Of a stretch of 10,574 bases of DNA, positions 1-6,367 are shown one piece after another (the first letter of the stretch is position 1; every line of letters starts with the position of its first letter). The stretch comes from JBCDBY01 sp039182715 (lineage in GTDB: Bacteria > Planctomycetota > PLA2). Made by a program: the position numbers and the translations under genes. The stretch is from contig JBCDBY010000153.1 of the NCBI GenBank assembly GCA_039182715.1, forward strand, positions 1 through 10,574, in the 5' to 3' direction. The notes under the pieces are model-generated. The model searched no databases. It saw only the letters and a program-made list of their open reading frames with translations, and was not told the origin of the DNA.

Positions 1-77
1 CAAGGGCATGACTGAGAATGGCTTCCCTGCGAACAGACGACATAAACCTCGTTGCCTTCTCCGCTCAGATGCCCTTG
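1..77. repeat. Imperfect 14-bp inverted repeat, 47-nt spacer
   Basis: The left arm, CAAGGGCATGACTGAG (1-16), pairs with the right arm, CTCAGATGCCCTTG (64-77). There are 14 matched bases (9+5), interrupted only by an unpaired GA at 10-11. On a minus-strand transcript, the hairpin loop would contain AGAAGG and the possible ATG at 43-41. The left arm touches the window edge, so its full length is unknown. The role could be an operator, a translation-control hairpin or part of an inserted repeat. Confidence 0.5.
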
Positions 78-169
78 ACGGGGATCCGATTCTATGGAAT
101 GATTCAAACGATTGAATGCCTATTTTCATCGTCCTCTCACCTTCTGCAAGGCCTCAGCTGCTGCGGCGC
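1..169. other. Intergenic region, AT-richer, possible gene start at left edge
   Basis: This stretch lies downstream of the second phosphatase gene on the minus strand. It is visibly richer in A/T than the genes, especially 88-130. On the minus strand it holds a TAGAAT box (94-89) that resembles a sigma70 -10 element; the TTCAAT 16 bp upstream (116-111) is a poor -35 match. A perfect 6-4-6 dyad (ATTCAA/TTGAAT) covers 102-117. An ATG at 43-41 opens a frame running off the window (MSSVRREAILSHAL), preceded by AGAAGG at 60-55. It could be the start of a downstream minus-strand gene, but 14 codons with only moderate GC3 cannot establish this. I see no convincing Rho-independent terminator for the phosphatase gene. 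Confidence 0.35.
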
Positions 170-2041
170 CTACAGAGTCCGGATCGCGACTAGCGTGATG
201 TCGTCCTGCCGCGGGATGTCGCCGCGGAAGCGCTCGACGGCGGCGTGGATAGTCTCGACGAGCGCGTCGGCCGGATCGTCCTTGTGCATGCGAATGAGGT
301 TGCGCACGCGCTCCTTGCCGAACTCCTCCTTGGCGGCGTTGCGCGCTTCCCAGATCCCGTCGCTCCCGAGGACCAGCACGTCGCCCTTCGCCAGGTCGTC
401 GCGCGTGCCTGCGGTGTACTCCCACTCCGGGATCACGCCGATGGGCACGTTCTTGAGCGCCCACTCCTCGATCTCCCCGGTTTCGGCGCGGTAGTGGAAC
501 GCGGCGTCGTGTCCGGCGGTAACCCAGTCGACGCGACGCTGCTGCGGATCGAACACGTAGACCGCCAGCGTCATGAACTGGTCCTCGCCGAGGTCCGGCG
601 TCAGGCGCAGGTTGACCTCCTGGAAGAGGCGGCCCAGCTCCGGCATCGGCTGCGCGCGGCTGCGCAGGTGGGCGCGCGCCGTCGCCATGAGCATGGCGGC
701 CGCGATGCCGTGACCGCTCACGTCGCCGAGCGCCACCGCGAGGCGCGCGTCGCCCCACGGGCGCAGATCGAGATAGTCGAAGAAGTCGCCGCCGATCTGG
801 TCGTAGGGTGCGGCGTGGCCGGCAACCTCCAGGCCCGGGAAGGCGGGCGCCTCGGTGGGCAGCAGCGAACGCTGCACCTGGCCGGCGATTTCGAGGCTCT
901 GCTTGAGGTGCACGCTCTCCTCGAGCTGGGGCACCATGCGATCAAACACGCCGGCGAGTCGGCCGAGCTCGTCGTCGGTATCGATGGCGACGCGCGCGCC
1001 GAGATCGCCCGCCGCGATGCGCTCGGCGGCCGCGGTGAGCGCGCGGACGGGGCGCAGGATCGAGCGGGACTGCAGGTAGGCGAGCAGGCCGGCGAAGAGC
1101 AGGACCAGACCGATGGTGAGGATCTGCTGGGTCGCGACGAGCGCGAACGGCTCCTCGAACTCCTGTTTCGGAAGCACCGCCAGGATCGTCCAGCCCTCGA
1201 CCTCCTCCACGGGATGCACCGCGCCGAACAGGTCGGTGTCGTCGAATCGTGCGCGGACGAACTGACGGTCGGCGCCGTGGAGCGACAGCGCCTTGATCGG
1301 CACGACGCGGACGTCGCGCCGCCAGCGCCGCTGCGCATCCGCCCGCTCCTCGGCCGTCAGGTCGCGTCCGGTCGTGAACTCCATCCCGCGGTCGGGATGC
1401 GCGATGACGACGAACCGGCTGCCGAGTCGCTCGTCCAGCATGACGTAGCCCAGCCGCCCGACGCGGGTCTCGATCACGGTGCTGCGGATGCGTTCGTGAT
1501 CCAGCTTGAGCAGCACGACGCCCACGATCGACTCGTCGGGGCGTCGCAGCGGGCGGGCCAGCAGGACGCCGGGACGGTCCTCGATGCGCAGCCCGGACAC
1601 GAACGTCCGGCCTTCGAGCGCGGCACGGAACCAGTCCGCGTCGGCGTAGGAACGGTCGGCGGGGCGGTCGTCCGGCGCGGCCACGACCGCGCGCCCCGTC
1701 CGGTCGGTAACGATCACGCGCACGATGTCGGAGTCGCTGTCGAGGTAGCGGTCCACCTCCGCCTGCGCTGCCGCGCGATCGCCGCCTTCGGCCGCCGCGA
1801 TCAGCTCCTCGCTGCGCGCGAGAATCTGCAGGTCGACGCGCGCCTTGCGCATGAGTTGGTCGAGCAGGCGGCTTGTCTTGCGGGCGATCGTCTCGAGCGT
1901 GCGATCGGAAAGATCGGCGAAGGCGCTCTGCCCGCGCGAGAGCCCGAACGCGCTCACGGTGAGCACCGCCGCGACCGTCAGCAACGTCATCGCGCCGGTG
2001 ATGCGTCGCGCGATCGGCCAGTCGCTCGGGTCCCACTTCAT
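170..2041 (-). CDS. Cache-HAMP receptor SpoIIE-type PP2C phosphatase (downstream copy)
   Basis: This 623-residue membrane receptor phosphatase begins MKWDPSDWPIARRITG. A first membrane helix (about 15-33) and a second (about 304-322) bracket an extracytoplasmic sensor region that looks like a double Cache domain. The sensor's core features are VTDRTGRAVV (111-120), an ADWFRAA segment near 135-141, and a GVLLARPL...GVVLLKLD strand pair. A HAMP linker follows (about 323-378, ending in the DELGRLAGVFDRM segment). The SpoIIE/PP2C catalytic domain comes last (about 390-621). Its metal-binding motifs are all present: GGDFFDY (417-423), GDVSGHG (439-445), SDGIWEARN (560-568) and QDDITLVAI (612-620), so it should be active. 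In this family the enzyme removes phosphate from a STAS anti-anti-sigma protein; no such partner is encoded here. The ATG overlaps the stop of the upstream paralogue as ATGA, with AAGGT 9 nt before it, which supports translational coupling. A longer upstream extension of this frame runs through the paralogue and is not coding. Confidence 0.93.
   Translation of the reverse strand: MKWDPSDWPIARRITGAMTLLTVAAVLTVSAFGLSRGQSAFADLSDRTLETIARKTSRLLDQLMRKARVDLQILARSEELIAAAEGGDRAAAQAEVDRYLDSDSDIVRVIVTDRTGRAVVAAPDDRPADRSYADADWFRAALEGRTFVSGLRIEDRPGVLLARPLRRPDESIVGVVLLKLDHERIRSTVIETRVGRLGYVMLDERLGSRFVVIAHPDRGMEFTTGRDLTAEERADAQRRWRRDVRVVPIKALSLHGADRQFVRARFDDTDLFGAVHPVEEVEGWTILAVLPKQEFEEPFALVATQQILTIGLVLLFAGLLAYLQSRSILRPVRALTAAAERIAAGDLGARVAIDTDDELGRLAGVFDRMVPQLEESVHLKQSLEIAGQVQRSLLPTEAPAFPGLEVAGHAAPYDQIGGDFFDYLDLRPWGDARLAVALGDVSGHGIAAAMLMATARAHLRSRAQPMPELGRLFQEVNLRLTPDLGEDQFMTLAVYVFDPQQRRVDWVTAGHDAAFHYRAETGEIEEWALKNVPIGVIPEWEYTAGTRDDLAKGDVLVLGSDGIWEARNAAKEEFGKERVRNLIRMHKDDPADALVETIHAAVERFRGDIPRQDDITLVAIRTL
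2038..2041 (-). promoter_or_regulatory. ATGA stop/start overlap of the phosphatase pair
   Basis: Reading the minus strand, the four bases ATGA contain the start of the downstream phosphatase (2041-2039) and the TGA stop of the upstream one (2040-2038). AAGGT at 2055-2051 lies 9 nt before this ATG, within the last codons of the upstream gene. This arrangement usually gives coupled translation at near-equal levels. Confidence 0.9.
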
Positions 2042-3930
2042 GCGTCGGTGACCTTGATGACGATGCCGGTGACGTCGTCCTTGAACGGCACGCCGTCGCG
2101 GAAGCGGGTGAGCGCGTCCTGCATCTTCACCGTGATGCCCCGCGCATCGAGTTCGTGGTGTTGCTGCAGCACCGACACGACGCGCGCCCGGCCAAACTCC
2201 TCGCCGGCCGCGTTCTGCGCCTCCCAGATGCCGTCGGTGCCGAGCAGGATCACGTCGCCCACCTCGACCCGGACCGGATCGGCGGGCTCGAAGTTCGCGT
2301 TGGGCATCACACCGAGCGGGATGTTCTCGGTGCGCCGTTCGGAGACCGCGCCGTCGCTCGCCTGGTAGTGGAACGGCGGCTGATGACCGGCGTTGATCCA
2401 GCACACTTCGCGTTTCGCCGGGTCGTAGACCAGCAGCAGCAGCGACATGAACTGGCCGTTTCGGACGTCCTCCGCGAGCAGGTTGTTGAGCACGGAGAAG
2501 AGCGGGCCGAGTTCGCCGAGCGGGCGCGCGCAGGCACGCAGGTTGGCGCGTGCGGTCGCCATCAGCAGGGCGGCGGCGACGCCGTGGCCGACAACGTCGC
2601 CGATCGCGATGGCGAGGCGATCGTCGCCGGCGCGGCGGAGGTCGAAGAAGTCGAAGTAGTCGCCTCCGGTCTCGTCCGCCGGCACGCTGCCGCCGACGAT
2701 GTCGAGGCCGGGGAACGCGGGCGAAGAACTCGGGAGCAGGTTCTGCTGCACCTCGTGCGCGAGCGCGAGCGCGTTGCGCATGTCCAGCCCTTGGCGCAGT
2801 TCGGGAATCATGCGATTGAAGACCGCCGCCAGACGCCCCAGCTCGTCCGTGCCGTGGATCGGGACGCGCGCGTCGAGGTCGCCGCCGGCCAGGCGCTCGG
2901 CGGTGCCCGAGAGCTCGCGCACCGGCTCGAGGATCGAGCGCGAGTGGCTCACCACGAAGAGCAGGGCGAAGAGCGTGACGAAGGCGACCGTGGAGAGCTG
3001 CTGTGCCATCAGGCCCTTGAGCGGCTCCTCCAGGGATGTTTCGGTCTGCCAGACCATGAGTCGCCACGGCACCTGCTCCAGGCGCGCGCTTCCCGCGACG
3101 TAGCGCTCGCCGTCGACCTTGGCGGTCCACGTGCCGCCGCCGGTCTGATGCGGCAGCTCGTCGGCCGCCGCGACCGGCGCGAGCGGAATCGTCTCCCGGC
3201 CCCAACGGCGCAGGGGATCGATGCGCGCGATCGCCTCCTCGGGAAGCGGGCGAATGGAGTGGTAGAGCAGGTGCTCCAGCGGCGACGCGATGATCACCAT
3301 GTTGTCGTCGATGAGCATGCCGCCACCCTGCTCGTCGATTTCCAGCGTCTGCACGATGCGCCGCACGGCGCGGGCGTCGAGTTTGACGAAGATGACACCC
3401 TCGACCGTTCCGTCGTCCCCGGTGACGGGGCCGGAAAGGTAGATCCCTGCCTCGCCGGTGTTCTTGCCGACGAGGATCGACGAATTGAAACGGTGACCGT
3501 TGCGGGCTGCCTTCCAGTAGTGGCGGAACGCGACGTTCTTGTTCAACGACTCGTCGCGCGACGCGACCAGGATGTTGCCCTCCAGGTCGGTGATGTAGAG
3601 CCCGAGCAGAACCGGATCGGTCTGCGCGTTGAGGCGCGCGTCGCGCATCAGGCCGGCCTGCAGACTGGAGTCTCCGCGAAGCATGCTGAGGATGCGTTCG
3701 TTGCGCTGCATCGATGCGACCGTGTGGCCGTAGTCCTCGAGCATCTGGTCGATGCGGTCGCCCGTCGCCTCCGCGATGAGGTTGAGCTGCTTGAGCGCAT
3801 TCTCCTCGAGCGCGTGCCAGGCTCGACCCGAACTGATCATCACGACGATGACGAGCGGCACGATCGCCGCGATGAGCAGGCCACCGGTGATGCGCCAGGC
3901 GATCGGCCAGTGTCGCGGCAGGATGCGCAT
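2038..3930 (-). CDS. Cache-HAMP receptor SpoIIE-type PP2C phosphatase (upstream copy)
   Basis: This 630-residue paralogue of the downstream phosphatase has the same order of parts. Helix 1 is at about 13-33, and a double Cache-like sensor occupies about 35-305, with YITDLEGNILVAS, an FRHYWKAARNG segment and GIYLSGPVTGDDGTVEGVI. Helix 2 is at about 311-328, and the HAMP domain at about 329-383. The SpoIIE/PP2C domain spans about 397-628, with GGDYFDFF (422-429), GDVVGHG (444-450), TDGIWEAQN (565-573) and KDDVTGIVI (617-625). All metal-site aspartates are present. The start at 3930 has no recognisable Shine-Dalgarno, but it is supported because both paralogues place Met seven residues before the shared WPIA-RITG motif. 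The catalytic and HAMP parts align closely while the sensor domains have drifted, consistent with duplication followed by a change of ligand. It is the first gene of the minus-strand pair and is divergent from the toroid-protein gene. Confidence 0.93.
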   Translation of the reverse strand: MRILPRHWPIAWRITGGLLIAAIVPLVIVVMISSGRAWHALEENALKQLNLIAEATGDRIDQMLEDYGHTVASMQRNERILSMLRGDSSLQAGLMRDARLNAQTDPVLLGLYITDLEGNILVASRDESLNKNVAFRHYWKAARNGHRFNSSILVGKNTGEAGIYLSGPVTGDDGTVEGVIFVKLDARAVRRIVQTLEIDEQGGGMLIDDNMVIIASPLEHLLYHSIRPLPEEAIARIDPLRRWGRETIPLAPVAAADELPHQTGGGTWTAKVDGERYVAGSARLEQVPWRLMVWQTETSLEEPLKGLMAQQLSTVAFVTLFALLFVVSHSRSILEPVRELSGTAERLAGGDLDARVPIHGTDELGRLAAVFNRMIPELRQGLDMRNALALAHEVQQNLLPSSSPAFPGLDIVGGSVPADETGGDYFDFFDLRRAGDDRLAIAIGDVVGHGVAAALLMATARANLRACARPLGELGPLFSVLNNLLAEDVRNGQFMSLLLLVYDPAKREVCWINAGHQPPFHYQASDGAVSERRTENIPLGVMPNANFEPADPVRVEVGDVILLGTDGIWEAQNAAGEEFGRARVVSVLQQHHELDARGITVKMQDALTRFRDGVPFKDDVTGIVIKVTDA

Positions 3931-4008
3931 GGGCGGCGAGTTTATCCGAACCGACCGTCGCACCGGCCGTTTCCAAGCGTGCCGACACCTGTCCGCAAGG
4001 AGAACGCC
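3931..4008. promoter_or_regulatory. 78-bp divergent control region
   Basis: This is the only space between the phosphatase pair (minus) and the toroid-protein gene (plus), so promoters for both should lie here or slightly inside the genes. On the minus strand, GATAAACT close to the phosphatase ATG is the only AT-rich element that resembles a -10. It would give a very short or absent leader, matching the lack of a ribosome site there. No well-spaced -35/-10 pair is visible on either strand. On the plus strand AAGGAG (3997-4002) lies 6 nt before ATG 4009 and fixes that start. Confidence 0.5.
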
Positions 4009-5529
4009 ATGCGTTTCTGGACGGACCACCGAATCGATGAAGACAACTTTCAGGATGCCGTACAAGGCCTCGTGCGCAACGCGCCCTGGTGGGGCATCTC
4101 CGCGCTGCTGCACGTGCTGCTTCTGCTCGTGCTCTCGCTCTTCGTGACGAGCGAGGTCGCGGAGGAGAAGGGGCCGATCTTGCAGGCGATTCATCCCGAG
4201 CCGCCGCCGGACAAGATCGACGATACGGAGGATGTCAAACCCGAGAAGCTCGATGTCGAGGACGTGCAGCAGCCGGATTTCAACGACGCGGACCTGAGCG
4301 CCGACACCGATGAACTGACCGACTCGCCGGAAGGCGAGGTCGGGGACTTCAGTGGCCCTCTCGAAGGCCCCGCCTTCAATCCGTCGATCGGACTGACCGG
4401 CGGATCCATGGGCGGGCGCGGGCCCGGCGGCGGTGGCACCGGTCGCGGCTGCGGAACCCGGAAGAAGGACCCCTTCTACAAGGAGGTGGACCTCGGGCTG
4501 CGCTGGCTCGCCGAACACCAGGACAAGGACGGCAAGTGGGACTGCGACGACTTCGCCAAGCACGATCCCGCCGACGACCGCTGCGACGGGCCGGGCCAAC
4601 CGCTCTACGACGTCGGCGTCTCCAGCCTCGCGCTGCTCGCCTTCCTCGGCGCCGGTCATACCGATCGCGGCGGCCCCAAGGCGCGCTATGCGAAGAACGT
4701 TCGCACCGGTCTGCGCTACTTGATGCGCGTGCAGGACGACGAGGGCTGCTTCGGCGCCCGCAGCTCCAAGCACTTCATGTACAACCACGCGATCGCCACC
4801 CTCGCGATGTGCGAGGCGTACTGGATGACGCGCAACGCCCGCTACAAGCGGCCCGCGCAGAAGGCGCTCGACTTCATCGCCCGCGCGCGCAACCCCTACG
4901 GCGCCTGGCGCTACGAGCCCCGCGGCGGCGAGAACGATCTTTCCGTCACCGGATGGATGGTGATGGCGCTCAAGTCGGGCAAGTACGCCGGCCTGGTGAT
5001 CGACCCCGATGCCTTCGAGGGCGCGCGCCGGTTCGTCGACAAGATGACCGATCCGGAGTTCGGCAACGCCGGCTACGACTCGCAGGGTGGCGAGGCGGCG
5101 CGTCCCGAGGGGCTGCAGGACCGCTTCCCCGCGGACAAGACCGCCTCCATGACCTCCGTGGCCGTGCTCACGCGCATCTTCCTGGGTGAGGATCCGTCGA
5201 AGTCGGCGATCATCCGCAAGGGCGTGGACATCTGCCTCGAGCGGCTGCCGCAGTGGCGCGACGACGGCTCGATCGACATGTACTACTGGTACTACGGCAC
5301 GCTCGCGATCTTCCAGGTCGGCGGTCGCGCATGGCGCGAGTGGAACAAGGCGATGATTCCCGCCATCGTGAAGCAGCAGCATGCCGAGGGCAGCGGTTCG
5401 AGAACCGGGTCGTGGGATCCGGTGGGGCCGTGGGGCGCCGACGGTGGCCGCGTCTACTCGACCGCGTTGATGGTGATGTGCCTGGAGGTGTTCTACCGAT
5501 ACGACCGCGTGTTCGGTCTTTCGCGATAA
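4009..5529 (+). CDS. Membrane-anchored prenyltransferase/squalene oxidase repeat protein (alpha/alpha toroid)
   Basis: This is a 506-residue protein. A short cytoplasmic N-terminus leads into one membrane helix (about 27-47, PWWGISALLHVLLLLVLSLF). A low-complexity linker follows (about 50-150): first proline/aspartate/glutamate-rich (PEPPPDKIDDTEDV), then glycine-rich. The rest (about 155-505) consists of helical repeats of the prenyltransferase/squalene-oxidase kind. Repeat units begin at VDLGLRWLAEHQDKDGKWD (160-178), VRTGLRYLMRVQDDEGCFG (231-249), AQKALDFIARARNPYGAW (283-300) and the segments after 330 and 403. The C-terminus carries DMYYWYYGTLAIFQVGG and SWDPVGPWGADGGRVYSTAL. I see no DxDD cyclase motif in the toroid, so I do not call it a hopene cyclase. 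Related proteins that I recall from planctomycete genomes are abundant but functionally unknown. The role is probably structural or binding, on the outer face of the inner membrane; the substrate is unknown. The start is well supported by AAGGAG 6 nt upstream. Confidence 0.88.
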   Translation: MRFWTDHRIDEDNFQDAVQGLVRNAPWWGISALLHVLLLLVLSLFVTSEVAEEKGPILQAIHPEPPPDKIDDTEDVKPEKLDVEDVQQPDFNDADLSADTDELTDSPEGEVGDFSGPLEGPAFNPSIGLTGGSMGGRGPGGGGTGRGCGTRKKDPFYKEVDLGLRWLAEHQDKDGKWDCDDFAKHDPADDRCDGPGQPLYDVGVSSLALLAFLGAGHTDRGGPKARYAKNVRTGLRYLMRVQDDEGCFGARSSKHFMYNHAIATLAMCEAYWMTRNARYKRPAQKALDFIARARNPYGAWRYEPRGGENDLSVTGWMVMALKSGKYAGLVIDPDAFEGARRFVDKMTDPEFGNAGYDSQGGEAARPEGLQDRFPADKTASMTSVAVLTRIFLGEDPSKSAIIRKGVDICLERLPQWRDDGSIDMYYWYYGTLAIFQVGGRAWREWNKAMIPAIVKQQHAEGSGSRTGSWDPVGPWGADGGRVYSTALMVMCLEVFYRYDRVFGLSR

Positions 5530-5709
5530 ACAAGGTCGCTCGTACGGCTCGGACCGCCCGCTCCGCGTAAACGAAACCGGAACGACTTACAAAGTCAGGA
5601 ACCAGGTGTTACGGCAGGAACGTGCGCGCGACTCGCAGTGTGAAAATTGGATGCGGAGCGGGCGGGTCCGCTTGATGCGCGGTGGAACGGTGATATCGTT
5701 CCGCCGCGC
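5530..5709. other. Structured intergenic region before the SET gene
   Basis: I see no gene here on either strand. The region contains a 17-bp inverted repeat with an 86-nt spacer, a small GACTT-ACA-AAGTC stem-loop (5584-5596), three scattered GGAAC motifs and a long hairpin that ends in the SET start codon. No T-run follows any of these stems, so none looks like a classical terminator for the toroid gene. The minus-strand open frame across this region is the antisense shadow of the SET gene. Confidence 0.6.
5550..5670. repeat. 121-bp segment bounded by 17-bp inverted repeats
   Basis: The left arm, CGGACCGCCCGCTCCGC (5550-5566), is the reverse complement of the right arm, GCGGAGCGGGCGGGTCCG (5653-5670), apart from one extra G in the right arm. 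The interior is 86 nt with its own small stem-loop at 5584-5596. Both outer flanks next to the arms include the dinucleotide CT, too short to count as a target duplication. It could be a MITE-like remnant with terminal inverted repeats, or the closing helix of a structured leader RNA. Confidence 0.65.
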
Positions 5710-5711
5710 AT
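5675..5711 (+). promoter_or_regulatory. Strong hairpin that includes the SET start codon
   Basis: GCGCGGTGGAACG (5677-5689) pairs with CGTTCCGCCGCGC (5697-5709), leaving a 7-nt loop GTGATAT. There are 12 Watson-Crick pairs and one T-G wobble (5683-5703). Two more pairs, A5675-T5711 and T5676-A5710, draw the first two bases of the ATG at 5710 into the stem. In RNA this helix would hide both the only GGTGG-like purine stretch and the start codon. Read as DNA, the same segment contains a weak TTGATG-(16)-TATCGT promoter match (5672-5699), which would give a nearly leaderless mRNA. The structure itself is certain from the sequence; its function is inferred. Confidence 0.6.
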
Positions 5712-6045
5712 GAGCCCGTTCATCTCCGTTCAACCCAGCTCCATCCACGGCCGCGGCCTGTTCGCCGCGCGCAACATCCCCGCCGGCACGCATCTCGGCC
5801 AGTACGAGGGACCGCAGGTGCTCGCCGAGGAAGAGGAGTCGCTCGACATGACGTACGTGCTTTGGGTGTGGGACGACGAGGACAACGTGTTCGGCATCGA
5901 CGGCCGCAACGAGTTGCGCTACGTCAATCATTCCGGAAGGCCGAACGTCGAGTTCGTGGGCGCCGACCTCTACACCCTGCGCGACATCTCGCTCGGCGAA
6001 GAGCTGACGCACCACTACGGCGAAGACTGGCCCGAAGAGGGCTAG
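5710..6045 (+). CDS. Stand-alone SET-domain protein-lysine methyltransferase
   Basis: This 111-residue protein consists almost entirely of a SET domain, the fold that transfers a methyl group from S-adenosylmethionine to a lysine side chain. Three hallmark motifs are in order: GRGLFAARNIPAGT (14-27), a SAM-contact segment; RYVNHSGRPN (70-79), the NHS-PN pseudoknot motif; and GEELTHHYG (97-105), with the expected catalytic-type tyrosine at 104. The usual cysteine after NHS is glycine here. No cysteine-rich pre-SET or post-SET is present, as is common for small bacterial members. It is probably cytoplasmic; its target protein is unknown. ATG 5710 is chosen because MSPFISVQPSSIHGRGLF has the spacing expected before the first motif. 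A TTG at 5647 would add 21 residues that read like non-coding sequence. No Shine-Dalgarno is present and the start codon lies in a hairpin. The gene is flanked by repeats on both sides. Confidence 0.88.
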   Translation: MSPFISVQPSSIHGRGLFAARNIPAGTHLGQYEGPQVLAEEEESLDMTYVLWVWDDEDNVFGIDGRNELRYVNHSGRPNVEFVGADLYTLRDISLGEELTHHYGEDWPEEG

Positions 6046-6089
6046 CAGCCAGCAGCCGGCAGCCTTCCGGTTGCCCCTCCCCCTCGATT

Positions 6090-6239
6090 CCCGCGATGCG
6101 TGGCGTCCAGAACGCCGCGATCCGCAGCCAGTCAACGGCGGTCCGACGGCCCTCCGCGATCTCAGCGGTTCCTCAGCGCCTCAGCGCGAAATCCGAGGTG
6201 GCCGGAGTCTCAAGACCTCGGGCCCAGTTCGTCTACCGC
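6090..6239 (+). repeat. Direct repeat, copy 1 (about 150 bp)
   Basis: It begins CCCGCGATGCGTGGCGTCC and ends near CTACCGCC. It aligns with copy 2 at about 85% identity by eye over 138 bases, with a single 1-base gap. A perfectly shared 22-base block (6170-6191) contains two tandem CTCAGCGC octamers, with a CTCAGCGG variant just before. Unique to this copy is a CCGAGGT/ACCTCGG stem (6193-6199 with 6215-6221). Confidence 0.8.
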
Positions 6240-6279
6240 CCCCCAACGCGCACCCGACCCGCCACCCCATGTGGAAAAG

Positions 6280-6297
6280 TGCGGAACCATTTCCGCA
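6280..6297 (-). terminator. Stem-loop with short T-run, possible terminator
   Basis: TGCGGAA (6280-6286) and TTCCGCA (6291-6297) form a perfect 7-bp stem with a 4-nt loop. On the minus strand the stem is followed by CTTTTCC, a short T-run, so it could end transcription of the small lipoprotein gene. The gene's stop is about 220 nt away, and the T-run is weak. On the plus strand no T-run follows. Confidence 0.35.
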
Positions 6298-6299
6298 GC

Positions 6300-6342
6300 T
6301 GGCGCGCATACCTCCTGTCGACGCCCGGACTTATGCGCGCCA
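6300..6342. repeat. Perfect 11-bp inverted repeat between the direct repeats
   Basis: TGGCGCGCATA (6300-6310) and TATGCGCGCCA (6332-6342) are exact reverse complements separated by 21 nt, which include a GTCGAC palindrome. The element begins 2 nt after the neighbouring 7-bp stem-loop and sits in the spacer between the two direct repeat copies. It is a likely stem in either strand's RNA or a binding site in DNA. Confidence 0.75.
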
Positions 6343-6367
6343 AACCATGCACCTCTTCCATCAAACG

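Noticed and set aside
1..129. Minus-strand frame from ATG 129 (begins MKIGIQSFESFHRIG), preceded by AAGGTGAGAGG
   Set aside because: The ribosome-site match is good, but the codons are AT-rich and rare for this genome (AAA, ATA, TTT, TTA, AGA) and the product is arginine-rich without a pattern. A longer contig could change this.
245..2368. 707-codon plus-strand frame
   Set aside because: It is antisense to the two phosphatases, whose domains are unmistakable on the minus strand.
2042..3988. Upstream extension of the downstream phosphatase's frame
   Set aside because: This out-of-frame reading across the upstream paralogue is Arg/Ala/His-rich and meaningless. The real protein starts at 2041.
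2155..4008. Plus-strand upstream extension of the toroid-protein frame
   Set aside because: It is antisense to the phosphatase gene, has no recognisable domain, and the AAGGAG plus ATG at 4009 gives a clear start followed by a normal anchor helix.
3931..5382. Upstream extension of the upstream phosphatase's frame on the minus strand
   Set aside because: It runs antisense through the toroid-protein gene and shows no domain. The paralogue alignment fixes the start at 3930.
4009..5529. True squalene-hopene cyclase assignment
   Set aside because: The toroid repeats are present, but no DxDD catalytic motif is visible, the protein is shorter than typical cyclases, and it has a membrane anchor plus linker.
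5587..6135. 182-codon minus-strand frame
   Set aside because: It is the antisense shadow of the SET gene and the flanking structured spacer.
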